The notes: generated by a model from the sequence alone, not told the origin. Positions 7,927-16,650 are shown, numbered from the stretch's first letter. The stretch is 64,000 bases of DNA from Algoriphagus terrigena DSM 22685 (GCF_000429445.1 NZ_AUBW01000003.1:1-64000), one strand, 5' to 3'. Program-made: numbers and translations.

Positions 7927-9984
7927 ATGAACATACGAATCATACTATTGCTATTCAGCTTATTGTACATCTCAAGTTGTACAGAACTGGATGTGCCCCC
8001 ACCGAATGTGATCGGTGATGAGACACTCATGACCAGTGAGTCAGGAATGGATGTGTACATCGCCGGCATGTACAGCAAGATGCCTTTTGAGGATTTCAAA
8101 TACATGGCACAGTGGGGTGTGGAATACAACTCCTGGCTGGGTTCGCTGGGGATCGAGGGAACCGGCGAAGCGCTCAATCGAGATGGAATCAGTGCGGCTT
8201 TCACAGGAGAGCGGACCCCTTACTGGGGGATGGCTTTTGGCTTGCTTCGCGAGGCAAACTATCTGTTGGAGAAATTGCCTGAGTATGCGGACGCATTCCC
8301 AGAGGTGACTTACAATCACTACCTGGGTGAAGCGTACTTTGTCCGGGCGACCGTCTTCTCGGCCATGGCCAGACGCTTCGGAGGCGTGCCGCTGGTGACA
8401 AGTGTACTTCGTTACCCTTCGGATTCGGAGACTTTGGAAGTACCCCGTTCCACAGAGGAAGAGACTTGGGATCAGGTGTTGGCCGACTACAATCAGGCGA
8501 TAGCTTTGCTACAGCCGACCAGTCCTAAAAGCGGATACTCCAACAAAAACGTTGCGCATGCATTCAAATCTGAAGCAATGCTCTACGCGGGAAGTGTGGC
8601 AAAATACAACGAAACCGTGCCGGGAAGACTTACAGGCACCGGTCTGAAAACAGGGGTGCGCGTCATCGGCTTTTCCGAGCAAAGTGCACAGGCTGCTTCG
8701 ATCCGATATTTCAGAGAAGCTTACCTTGCTGCAAACGAGGTGATCCAAAGTGGCCAGTATTCCCTTTACAAAAGGAAATGGGCGGCAAACGATCCAGACG
8801 CACAATACCAGAACATGGTGGACATGTTCAGTGACCCTACCAGTCCTGAGAACATCTATGTGAAGCAATACCAGTTTCCCGTGGCGACTCATGGCTACGA
8901 CGCGTACAGCGCTCCATTTATCTTCAAAGCTCCACTTGCGGCAGGCACCTGCCCAACGCTGGATTTCCTGGAGCTGTTTGAAGGCTTCGACCGCTATCCG
9001 GATGGAACCATCAAGGTCACCACGGGTTCGTCAAATAACCAGGGAGATTACCTGATGTATGACTCTCCGATGGAGTTTTTTGAAGATGCCGAGCCCCGAC
9101 TTCGCGCTTATGTCATATTTCCGGGCGATGTGTTTAAAAACCAGGAAATCGAAGTCCGCGCCGGAGTTTATACCGGTTCGGAGCCGGTGAAGCCGCTCTT
9201 CAACGATTATTCCTATGCTACGGCTGAGACACGCTATCAGCAATTGGCTGCATACACGCAGGCGCCCAAGAAGCTTTTCCTCAGCGCAAGAGAGGGAGGG
9301 AGCCAGGAGTTGGTTTCTTATCAGGGCGGACAGATCACTGCAGCCGGAGCCAACGGGCCTTTTTTCAACAATGGAGAAAGCACGCTCACAGGATTTTATG
9401 GTCGTAAGTGGTTAAATCCCGATCCTTCTTTCGAAGCAGGAGAGGGCAGATCTTCCCAGCATTTTGTGTTGATGAGATATGCAGACGTATTGCTCAACGC
9501 TGCCGAAGCGGCAGTAGAGCTTGCGCTCGCAGGCGAAGCTTCTCCGGATGGATCGGATATGCTGCAAATAGCGACCTCAGGCATCAATGAGATCCGTGAA
9601 AGAGCCGGTGCAACCCTGCTTACCGGAGCGCTTGCCTCGGATATCGCCAGCCGCAATATCGTGCGCAAAGAGCGTCGTAAAGAACTCGCACTGGAGCATA
9701 AGACCAAGTGGGACCTTCGCCGATGGAGAGTACAGCACTACGAAGAAAGAGATGGATTCTGGGGCGAGACGCGAGACAAAGAGGATTTCAGCATGAACTC
9801 CCGCTATCGCTTCAGAGGGCTGTATCCGTTTTTGTCTACCGAAAGTGGCAAGTACTTCTTTGACGCCCGTTTTCAGTGGGTGAGTCTGAAGACGTTCGAA
9901 TACAACATTATCGACTACTACTTCGCCATCCCCGGCGGGGAAGTATCCAAGAGTCCGGTAATAGACCAGCAACCCAACAGATAA
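7927..9984 (+). CDS. SusD/RagB family nutrient-binding outer membrane lipoprotein
   Basis: The 685-residue protein has a short signal peptide with lipobox YISSC and the SusD layout. There are N-terminal helical repeats (GLLREANYLLEKLPEY, LGEAYFVRATVFSAMARRFGGVPLVT) and a C-terminal RagB/SusD region with VLMRYADVLLNAAEAA, INEIRERAG and RKERRKELALEHKTKWDLRRW, which are hallmark blocks. It acts as the surface lid over the SusC barrel encoded just upstream and binds glycan before import. At 685 residues it is longer than the usual 500-600, with extra length in the middle part. The reading frame is intact. Confidence 0.96.
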   Translation: MNIRIILLLFSLLYISSCTELDVPPPNVIGDETLMTSESGMDVYIAGMYSKMPFEDFKYMAQWGVEYNSWLGSLGIEGTGEALNRDGISAAFTGERTPYWGMAFGLLREANYLLEKLPEYADAFPEVTYNHYLGEAYFVRATVFSAMARRFGGVPLVTSVLRYPSDSETLEVPRSTEEETWDQVLADYNQAIALLQPTSPKSGYSNKNVAHAFKSEAMLYAGSVAKYNETVPGRLTGTGLKTGVRVIGFSEQSAQAASIRYFREAYLAANEVIQSGQYSLYKRKWAANDPDAQYQNMVDMFSDPTSPENIYVKQYQFPVATHGYDAYSAPFIFKAPLAAGTCPTLDFLELFEGFDRYPDGTIKVTTGSSNNQGDYLMYDSPMEFFEDAEPRLRAYVIFPGDVFKNQEIEVRAGVYTGSEPVKPLFNDYSYATAETRYQQLAAYTQAPKKLFLSAREGGSQELVSYQGGQITAAGANGPFFNNGESTLTGFYGRKWLNPDPSFEAGEGRSSQHFVLMRYADVLLNAAEAAVELALAGEASPDGSDMLQIATSGINEIRERAGATLLTGALASDIASRNIVRKERRKELALEHKTKWDLRRWRVQHYEERDGFWGETRDKEDFSMNSRYRFRGLYPFLSTESGKYFFDARFQWVSLKTFEYNIIDYYFAIPGGEVSKSPVIDQQPNR

Positions 9985-10014
9985 GTGATTCCCAATAACC
10001 TAGAATTTCAGAAG

Positions 10015-10827
10015 ATGAAGAATATAGCATCCTTAGTACTTGCAGCGCTGATATCCCTCAGTTCCTGCAGTATGTTTGAACTGGATAACTACGATCTGCC
10101 AGCCGAAACTCTCCAGGGAGAAGTGGTGGACAAAGAGACAGGCGAGCCTGTGCTAACAGACCAGGGAAGCGAGGGCATCAGAGTCCGGCTGACCGAACTG
10201 AGCTGGGGAGAGAATGCCTCTCCCAACCCGGACTTCTTTTGTATGCCGGACGGGACATTCCAAAACACCAAGCTTTTTTCGGGAACTTACAATGTGCAAG
10301 TTGACGGTCCTTTTATTCCGCTTCTTCGCGAGGATAACCGCGGAGTGCCGCTGGCAAATGAAACCCAGACGCTGGATATCCAGGGCGTTTCCAATGTACG
10401 ATTTGAGGTACAGCCTTTCCTGAGAGTGGAATGGGTCAAAGACCCGGAAGTGATCAATGGCAAGGTACGGGCGCAGATCCGTGTGACCCGTGGCGTGTCC
10501 GAAGAGGAGTTTCGCGCCAAGATCGAGCCTATGGGAGGGTACAGCAACAGCTTTCAGAATGTGACCGATATCCAGTTGTTCGTCAGCTATTCTTCCACCG
10601 TGGGCTACCGTGCCCGGGATGAGCGCTGGTCGAGCCAGTTGGAATTCTCCGGCACTTCGTTCAATTCGATGCTCGGGGAGGTCATCACGATCGAGTCAAA
10701 CGGGACCATTCCGGAAGGCCGGATGGTCTTTGCCCGGGCAGCTGCGCGGATCAATTTTGACACCCCAAGAGGAAGCGGTACCCGACGCTGGAACTACAAT
10801 GAGCCCCGTCAAGTATTGGTTTATTGA
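10015..10827 (+). CDS. DUF3823 domain lipoprotein (accessory surface protein of the SusCD locus)
   Basis: I choose ATG 10015 (MKNIASLVLAALISLSSC) because it starts a regular lipoprotein signal; a GTG directly after the susD stop would add ten residues of no use. The 270-residue protein matches DUF3823. An N-terminal beta domain with LQGEVVDKETGEPV and IRVRLTEL is followed by a second beta domain with VRAQIRVTRGVSEEEF. DUF3823 genes commonly sit directly behind SusC/SusD pairs, in the position of SusE/SusF, and probably help glycan binding at the surface. It is co-transcribed with susD (30-base gap). Confidence 0.85.
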   Translation: MKNIASLVLAALISLSSCSMFELDNYDLPAETLQGEVVDKETGEPVLTDQGSEGIRVRLTELSWGENASPNPDFFCMPDGTFQNTKLFSGTYNVQVDGPFIPLLREDNRGVPLANETQTLDIQGVSNVRFEVQPFLRVEWVKDPEVINGKVRAQIRVTRGVSEEEFRAKIEPMGGYSNSFQNVTDIQLFVSYSSTVGYRARDERWSSQLEFSGTSFNSMLGEVITIESNGTIPEGRMVFARAAARINFDTPRGSGTRRWNYNEPRQVLVY

Positions 10828-10842
10828 TTTCAATAAAAGTAA

Positions 10843-10871
10843 GGAAGCCACCGGTTTTAGCGGTGGCTTCC
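10843..10871 (+). terminator. Strong hairpin after the DUF3823 gene
   Basis: An 11-bp perfect stem (GGAAGCCACCG pairing with CGGTGGCTTCC) with a 7-base loop lies 15 bases after the DUF3823 stop. No T run follows, so it may be a partial terminator or an mRNA-stabilising hairpin that lowers expression of the following glycosidase-like gene. Confidence 0.6.
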
Positions 10872-10974
10872 CATTTACAGTCATTGCGGGAAAAGACCGC
10901 TTCATCGGCAAGTGATTCACACCGGGAACTTGATTCCTTTGGCACCGCCATGTAATCACTGCTCATCTCCATCC

Positions 10975-10996
10975 GTTTTTAAACAGTTTTTAAACT
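10975..10996 (+). repeat. Perfectly phased 11-bp direct repeat before a start codon
   Basis: The unit GTTTTTAAACW occurs twice in a row with an exact period of 11 bases, ending one base before the ATG at 10998. It covers the leader where ribosomes would bind. It could be an operator with two half sites one helical turn apart, or only an AU-rich translation enhancer. Confidence 0.5.
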
Positions 10997-10997
10997 C

Positions 10998-13202
10998 ATG
11001 CAAAAAATTATCCCAGTACTTCTACTCTCTCTTTTTCTCCTTCAGGCTTGCTCAAAACTACCCAATACAGGTTATCGACAGCAAAGCAAGGAAGGCGAGA
11101 AAACTGCTTTCCAAACCTCGAATCCCTGGAAACCCGTCACAGACGTCCGGGCGGATGTGGCGATCGTCTACAGTGTGAAGGATCATCACGGAAAGGCCGA
11201 AATGACATTCGAAGAACGGGTCCAGACTTGGCGCGACCGGGGATATACCACGCACTTCATGACCGGGATCGCCTGGGGCGAATACCAGGATTACTTCACC
11301 GGCGAATGGGATGGTGAATGGCATCTGGACGAAGGACAGGTGACCCAAAAGGGCGATACGCTGTGGCACGGCCGGATGGTACCCTACATCGTCCCGACGG
11401 AGAATTTTATAAAATACATGAAGGAGAAAGTGATCAAACGGGTCATTGACGCGGGGATTGATGCCATCTATCTGGAGGAGCCGGAGTTTTGGGCAAAAGC
11501 AGGATACAGTGAAGCATTTAAACGGGAGTGGAAAGCATATTACGGGTTTGACTGGAGGCCTCAGCATGAGTCCGCTGAAAACACCTATCTGGCCAACAAA
11601 CTTAAATATCATCTGTACTATCGGGCGGTGGAGGAGGCCTTTTCCTTTGCCAAAGAATATGGGAAAAGCAAGGGGATGGACGTCCGCTGCTATGTTCCCA
11701 CGCATTCGCTGGTGAACTATTCGCAATGGATGATCGTGAGCCCGGAGGCAAGTCTGGCTTCGCTGCCAAGTGTGGACGGATACATTGCGCAGGTCTGGAC
11801 CGGCACGTCGCGTGAACCCAATTATTTCAACGGGCAAGCCAAGGAGCGCGTCTTCGAAACCGCTTTTCTCGAATACGGCTCCATGGAATCCATGACTGCT
11901 CCGACGGGCAGGAAGATGTACTTTCTGACCGATCCGATCGAAGACTGGCCGCGTGATTGGGCCGACTACAAGAAAAACTACCAGGCCACCTTTGCAGCAC
12001 AATTGCTTTATCCGATGGTGGCCGACTACGAGGTCATGCCGTGGCCAGACAGGATCTACGAGGGACTCTATCGCACCAGTGCCAACAGTGAAGAAAAGGC
12101 GCAGATTCCGCGATTCTACTCCACCCAGATGCAGGTCATGATCAACACGCTCAACGACATGCCTCTGTCTGATAACAAAGTCAGCGGGTCGCAGAGGATT
12201 GGTATCTTGATGTCCAACTCCCTGATGTTTCAGCGGTTTCCAACCCACGAAGGGTACGATGATCCGCAGCTGTCCAATTTCTATGGACAGGCCCTGCCGC
12301 TGCTGAAGCGGGGAGTTCCCGTCAAGACGGTTCATATCGAGAATGTCTCATTTGAGCGTACCTGGGATGACCTGAAGATCCTGATCATGTCCTATTCCAA
12401 CATGAAGCCCATGGAGAGAGAGGCGCATGACCACATTGCTGATTGGGTGAAAAACGGCGGGACATTGGTCTACTGCGGCAGGGACGATGACGCTTTTCAG
12501 AAGGTTCAGGAGTGGTGGAACACGGATGGAAATGACTTCAAAGCTCCATCTGAAGACCTGTTTCAGAAGTTGGGCTTGAAGGCGCCATTTGAGGCTGGAG
12601 AGTTTGCTGTTGGCAAAGGCAAAGTAGTCATCATGCGAAATGATCCAAAGGAGTTTGTCTTGGAGGAAAACAAGGACGAGGAGTTTGTCGGCACGATCAA
12701 GAGGCTTTACGATTCCGATGTCAAGTCCGCTGAGCTGGAGTTCAAAAACCACTTTGCGCTGACTAGGGGTCCCTACGAAATAATCTCAGTGGTCAATGAA
12801 AATGAAGATCAATCACCCTATACAGCCAAAGGGAAATTCATCGATTTGTTTGACCCGGAGATTCCTGTGCTGGACGAAAAGCAGGTGAATCCGGGTGAGC
12901 AGGCGTTTCTCTACAATATCGGAAGCGTAAAGAATCCAAAACTGCCACAGGTTTTGGCTGCTGCCGCGCGGATTTATGAGGAGAAAGTAGCGAATGATTC
13001 CTATTCCTTCGTGGCTAAAAGCCCGCTGAATACGACCAACGTGATGCGGGTCCTTTTGCCCGAAAAACCGAAAACCATCGAAGTAACTGATTCGGCTGGC
13101 GCGTCCCTACAGTCGGAAAGCTCCTGGGATGAGGGGAGCAAAACCTACTTCCTAAGCTTCGAAAACAGCCCGGAGGGAGTGCGGGTGAAATTCAGCTGGT
13201 GA
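10998..13202 (+). CDS. Putative glycoside hydrolase lipoprotein, GH42-like layout, family not recognised
   Basis: This 734-residue protein has a lipoprotein signal ending LLQAC. Residues about 40-430 read like a TIM-barrel glycosidase: VAIVYSV at the first strand, IDAIYLEEPEFW with three acidic residues (E160, E161, E163), then a long run of aromatic-rich loops (WTGTSREPNYF, DPIEDWPRDW, YEVMPWPDRIYEGLY). About 456-500 looks like the glutamine-amidotransferase-like fold of the GH42 trimerisation domain (LKILIMSYSNMKPM, VKNGGTLVYCG). The rest is beta-rich. It is the last forward gene of the mannan locus and converges on the regulator gene. I cannot assign it to a named family; a beta-galactosidase-type or mannosidase role is guesswork. 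Confidence 0.6.
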   Translation: MQKIIPVLLLSLFLLQACSKLPNTGYRQQSKEGEKTAFQTSNPWKPVTDVRADVAIVYSVKDHHGKAEMTFEERVQTWRDRGYTTHFMTGIAWGEYQDYFTGEWDGEWHLDEGQVTQKGDTLWHGRMVPYIVPTENFIKYMKEKVIKRVIDAGIDAIYLEEPEFWAKAGYSEAFKREWKAYYGFDWRPQHESAENTYLANKLKYHLYYRAVEEAFSFAKEYGKSKGMDVRCYVPTHSLVNYSQWMIVSPEASLASLPSVDGYIAQVWTGTSREPNYFNGQAKERVFETAFLEYGSMESMTAPTGRKMYFLTDPIEDWPRDWADYKKNYQATFAAQLLYPMVADYEVMPWPDRIYEGLYRTSANSEEKAQIPRFYSTQMQVMINTLNDMPLSDNKVSGSQRIGILMSNSLMFQRFPTHEGYDDPQLSNFYGQALPLLKRGVPVKTVHIENVSFERTWDDLKILIMSYSNMKPMEREAHDHIADWVKNGGTLVYCGRDDDAFQKVQEWWNTDGNDFKAPSEDLFQKLGLKAPFEAGEFAVGKGKVVIMRNDPKEFVLEENKDEEFVGTIKRLYDSDVKSAELEFKNHFALTRGPYEIISVVNENEDQSPYTAKGKFIDLFDPEIPVLDEKQVNPGEQAFLYNIGSVKNPKLPQVLAAAARIYEEKVANDSYSFVAKSPLNTTNVMRVLLPEKPKTIEVTDSAGASLQSESSWDEGSKTYFLSFENSPEGVRVKFSW

Positions 13203-13230
13203 GAGTTGCGGTGGCGGAAAGGGGAGGACG

Positions 13231-15753
13231 TCATTGATTGCTAATACCGGAATAGGTCCGGTGAAACTCCCTGCCCGTCGCCCTTTTGTACTCGATGGCA
13301 AAGGTCCGGTAGGCGATCTTGGACTCCTCAATCATCTTGAGTTTCAGCATGGCTTTGATCTGATGTATTAGTGCGGTCTCACTCAGGGGATCAATGTTGA
13401 ATAGGGCTTCTGCCAGCGAGATCGTAATCGGGTACGATTCGCTGGCAAAGCTTTTCTCCACTTCCAGTACCAAGACCGGTTCCAGCTTTGTTTCCGCTTC
13501 TTCCTTGAACTGGTCAAACAGCGGATCATCTGCGAGGTACAGGAATTTGCCACGGGACACGATCTCTGCAAACTCGTCTCTGTGGGCGTCCATCTCATGT
13601 GCGGCGATGATCTCCAGACACTTGGTGTAGTCGCAGTAGGCTCCTTGGTGTAGGATCAGTTTGTAATGTCCTTTTTCATGGATCAATTCCACGCCTTCCA
13701 ACTCGTTCAGTGTTTTACGGAGGTTGTTGATCGTGACTCCGCGGGAGTTTTTGACTTTTTCAGCAGGCTTATCCGGCCACAGCAGATTGCTGAGATGCTG
13801 GGAACTGATGCCGTCTTCCGTGATGCTACCTTGTAAGATGAGACAGAAAACCTGCTTTAGCTGTGTGCTAAACATGTACGTAATGTCTCGGCCTTTACTG
13901 TCTCTGACTGTGAAGTTGCCAAACAGCTGGATGGAATTGGGTCGGATTGAGTGTTCGGACTTTTGGACAGGGATATAGCCGCCCACTTCCTCGGGTTCAG
14001 TCGGGGTGTTGGCTGGCTGCGGTTTTAGTTTTTTGTACAAAAAGAACCCCAATCCTATTGCCACGGCTCCTGCAAGAATTGCCAACAGGGGCGCTTTTCC
14101 GGTTTGTTTTTCGGGAAAACTCGACAATTCTGCTTTGGTGATAGCAGGGAAAGCCAAGGAGTAGACCTTCAAATCCGAGGAGATGTCGTCCTCAAATTCC
14201 TGAACAACTGCGTACAGATTATTGAGTCCCTTGTCAAAATAGAGGTTGGCGTTGGTGGTGATCTTGTCCGAGCGGATCGGGATCGAATCGCCCAATATCT
14301 CGTAGCTGCCGTCTTTGATAGAAAAGCGATACAGTCTCAGCGATGACTGGGAGAAATGTTCGGGGTAGAGGAGGGTGTAGAAACTGGAATCGTTCAGTAC
14401 CACCATTCCCCGCACCGGTACCATATTGTCATCTTCCCAAGGGATTTCCCAAAGTTTGGTGACCTGGTTTGTGTTTAAATCGACCTGATGAAGATCGTAG
14501 TAGTATTTCCTGCCCACGGATTGTTCCCCTGACTCATTGCCCATTCCGCCCAAGATGTATATCCGGTTGCTTTCAGGCTGATAGCCAAGGGAGGAAAAGT
14601 AACGGGGTGAGATTACGTCACCGGCAAATCCGTCCGTTTGATTCCACTTCTTTTGATTCAAGTCGAAGGCAAAGAAGCTTTTGCTGTACTTCATATTCCC
14701 AAACCCGCCGAAGATGGTGTATTGGGAACTGGAGTGGTCGATGTAAGATCCGTGGTGGTGGAGCTGGGTTGGCAGTTGTTCGCTGCTTTCTACATTCCAC
14801 TGATAGGTGGCAAGATCCAGGCTGGCGACTGTCGGTCCCTCGTAGGGAGTGTCATAATAGACCTCATAAGTGTACAGTCTATTTCGGGTTGTATCGACGA
14901 AGTTGGTCCCCAGGATGAGTTCTACGGGACTTTTTTGCTCCAAAACTCTAATCTCGGTACTTCCATTTCGGACATTGTATAGCCAGAGGGAATCTTCGTT
15001 GTAGTAGTAAATTTCCTTTTTTTGCGGATTGTAGTTTGCGCCTGCGACGGAGGCCGATTTGAACGTGGTCTGATGCTTCCATTGGTAGGCATAGTTCTTT
15101 AACCAATCCGGATTGGTCACCTGGCCATAGGGCGTACCCTTCATGTCATGGACGATATTTCCTTCGTTTTCAAGCAAGGGAAAATGGTAGGATTCCCGAC
15201 CCGCTATGGATAAATCTTTTATAGCAAAAGAGGGGACGTCGATGATATGGTCGCTCTTCCCGAAGAGAATCTTGGGGTGATAGATGTCGGCGAGATTCTG
15301 ATTTTCAGCGGAAAAATCCTCACCGTCGATCGACAGTGTAATGGAATCGCCTACGAGGTCAAAGGAGATTTTCATGTCAAACCATTGTCTGTTGAGCAAT
15401 TGGTCCCGATCCATATTGGCGACAATAAGGGTGCTTTTGCCTTCCTCGTTGAACTTGAAAACCAGATCTCCGCCTTGCCCATCGTAAAACAGATTGAAGA
15501 TGCGACCGTTATCCCGGTTTTTGATCCGAAGGATGTATCCGATCTCGGTAGCCGGACTCAGGGAAAGGCTAAGGTCGATGTTAAAACGATCGGGAAACTC
15601 TACCTGATGTGCTCCCAACACATCGTAGGACGTCCGTTGGTCAATTGCCCGCTCGCTTCCATGGAATTTTAATCCTCCGATGTTGGAGGACTGCTGCGGC
15701 AAAAGCCCCACAAAAAGAATGACTAAGAAGTAGATTTTAGTAAATATGGGCAT
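13231..15753 (-). CDS. Membrane-anchored regulator: kelch-like outside sensor, one TM helix, SARP-like winged-helix plus BTAD inside
   Basis: The 840-residue protein starts with a signal/anchor (IYFLVILFVGLL). Residues about 25-200 look like a LamG-type beta sandwich, and about 230-540 contain repeated kelch-like blades (YTIFGGFGNM, NRIYILGGMGNE). A transmembrane helix follows at about 551-574 (LLAILAGAVAIGLGFFLY), ended by lysines. The cytoplasmic part has a winged-helix DNA-binding domain (about 606-700; LFGNFTVRD, LSNLLWPDKP, GVTINNLRKTL) and a helical bacterial-transcriptional-activator domain (about 705-840). It probably senses an outside ligand and binds DNA from the membrane, replacing the hybrid two-component or anti-sigma systems usual for such loci. 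It converges on the locus with a 28-base gap. Confidence 0.82.
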   Translation of the reverse strand: MPIFTKIYFLVILFVGLLPQQSSNIGGLKFHGSERAIDQRTSYDVLGAHQVEFPDRFNIDLSLSLSPATEIGYILRIKNRDNGRIFNLFYDGQGGDLVFKFNEEGKSTLIVANMDRDQLLNRQWFDMKISFDLVGDSITLSIDGEDFSAENQNLADIYHPKILFGKSDHIIDVPSFAIKDLSIAGRESYHFPLLENEGNIVHDMKGTPYGQVTNPDWLKNYAYQWKHQTTFKSASVAGANYNPQKKEIYYYNEDSLWLYNVRNGSTEIRVLEQKSPVELILGTNFVDTTRNRLYTYEVYYDTPYEGPTVASLDLATYQWNVESSEQLPTQLHHHGSYIDHSSSQYTIFGGFGNMKYSKSFFAFDLNQKKWNQTDGFAGDVISPRYFSSLGYQPESNRIYILGGMGNESGEQSVGRKYYYDLHQVDLNTNQVTKLWEIPWEDDNMVPVRGMVVLNDSSFYTLLYPEHFSQSSLRLYRFSIKDGSYEILGDSIPIRSDKITTNANLYFDKGLNNLYAVVQEFEDDISSDLKVYSLAFPAITKAELSSFPEKQTGKAPLLAILAGAVAIGLGFFLYKKLKPQPANTPTEPEEVGGYIPVQKSEHSIRPNSIQLFGNFTVRDSKGRDITYMFSTQLKQVFCLILQGSITEDGISSQHLSNLLWPDKPAEKVKNSRGVTINNLRKTLNELEGVELIHEKGHYKLILHQGAYCDYTKCLEIIAAHEMDAHRDEFAEIVSRGKFLYLADDPLFDQFKEEAETKLEPVLVLEVEKSFASESYPITISLAEALFNIDPLSETALIHQIKAMLKLKMIEESKIAYRTFAIEYKRATGREFHRTYSGISNQ

Positions 15754-15786
15754 CGGTTATTTTGGTCGATCAAATGCTCAGGAGCG

Positions 15787-15864
15787 CTTTACTGCATACC
15801 AAGTAAAGATCTCAGGATCACAGGAGAATGCGGGATTCTATTTCAAGGAGATGTACCCCTTGAA
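15787..15864 (-). promoter_or_regulatory. Two inverted repeats in the regulator mRNA leader
   Basis: CTTTACT-N8-AGTAAAG lies at 15787-15808 and TTCAAGG-N9-CCTTGAA at 15842-15864, both between the candidate promoter and the start codon of the SARP-like regulator. Both have perfect 7-bp arms. They may be operators or RNA hairpins that set expression of the regulator. There is no homology evidence. Confidence 0.3.
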
Positions 15865-15920
15865 TTTTCATCCCCGTAGATAGCTGCTCTCATGCAATAT
15901 TCAATCATTCGGGTCTTGGG

Positions 15921-15950
15921 CAAAGGTATCAAATTGGAAAAAAAATCAAA
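15921..15950 (-). promoter_or_regulatory. Candidate Bacteroidota promoter of the SARP-like regulator gene
   Basis: Read on the minus strand, TTTG (15950-15947), an 18-base spacer and TACCTTTG (15928-15921) match the Bacteroidota consensus TTTG/TAnnTTTG, with a slightly short spacer. It would give a leader of about 160 bases that contains the two inverted repeats. Confidence 0.5.
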
Positions 15951-16149
15951 GAAGGCATGTGCTAACGGTAGTCGGACTTTCAGTAAAGTCAATCGTTACT
16001 TGTAGCTCCAGCCGCTGACAAATCCAGGAAAGACGGCTTTAGAATTTCTTTCGTAGGGTTTTCTGAATTTTTCTGCAAGCATTCTGGTTTTCAGGGATAT
16101 GAAAAATTTCATAGAACAGATGTTGTCTTAAATATCTCGCAACGTTTTG

Positions 16150-16204
16150 GTGAAAAAATTAATAATTTTTCACTTGTTCTGGAAAATAACTCGATTTAGC
16201 TTTG
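16150..16204 (+). promoter_or_regulatory. Promoter with abutting operator palindrome before the small membrane protein and RND operon
   Basis: TTG at 16174-16176 and TAGCTTTG at 16197-16204, with 20 bases between, match the Bacteroidota promoter consensus. Directly upstream, GTGAAAAA-N8-TTTTTCAC (16150-16173) forms a symmetric inverted repeat that touches the -33 element. The start codon at 16210 would lie almost at the transcription start, so the first gene may be leaderless or start later. Confidence 0.6.
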
Positions 16205-16209
16205 TAGTC

Positions 16210-16620
16210 ATGTTGAGAAAAGTGCTCCGACTTATTGTGAGTTTAACGCTGATCCTTTCTATAGGATACAGCCAGCTTTTCCTTGTATACTCCCTCGGCT
16301 CATTTACGTTCGGTTCCTCTACCTCGGACCAGCCCGTCAAGACAGAATCCAGAGCTTTTCATTTCAGCCCAAAAGTGAAGTCCGACCATTCGGCGGATCA
16401 GCAAAATCAGGACTGGGAATCGGAAGTATTGGAGAAAGACCCGGATGAGTACGCCGGAGCCTTCTCACTTGAACTCCAGCTTGCCCTGTCGGCGGTCTTC
16501 TTATTCCTCCTTTCGGTAAGTTTCGGAGCGTATCGCACCCGTTTTCTTAGATTCTACAGACACTTTTTCTTCATATTTCCGCATCGTTTGCACTTGTACA
16601 ACGGGGTCTTTACTATTTAA
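16210..16620 (+). CDS. Small membrane protein of unknown function upstream of an RND efflux operon
   Basis: The 136-residue product begins MLRKVLRLIVSLTLILSIGY. It has one hydrophobic helix at about 5-25, a polar stretch rich in Ser and Asp (about 40-80), a second helix at about 88-110 and a basic, aromatic C-terminus. I do not recognise a family. I start at ATG 16210 and not at the in-frame TTG 16147, because a good promoter -7 element (16197-16204) lies between them. The gene precedes the RND adaptor gene by 151 bases and may share its promoter. A role as an accessory protein or target of the pump is a guess. Confidence 0.55.
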   Translation: MLRKVLRLIVSLTLILSIGYSQLFLVYSLGSFTFGSSTSDQPVKTESRAFHFSPKVKSDHSADQQNQDWESEVLEKDPDEYAGAFSLELQLALSAVFLFLLSVSFGAYRTRFLRFYRHFFFIFPHRLHLYNGVFTI

Positions 16621-16636
16621 CAGGTTTCTTTTTCCC

Positions 16637-16650
16637 GGCAGTTTCCTGCC
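16637..16650 (+). other. Small hairpin between the membrane-protein gene and the RND operon
   Basis: GGCAG-TTTC-CTGCC forms a 5-bp stem with a tetraloop just after the stop at 16620. It has no T run behind it and is too weak for a confident terminator. It leaves open whether the pump genes have their own promoter. Confidence 0.25.

Noticed and set aside
11058..12335. Long antisense open frame of 425 codons in the GH42-like gene
   Set aside because: A shadow of the coding strand; the forward product has a lipoprotein signal and continuous domain structure.
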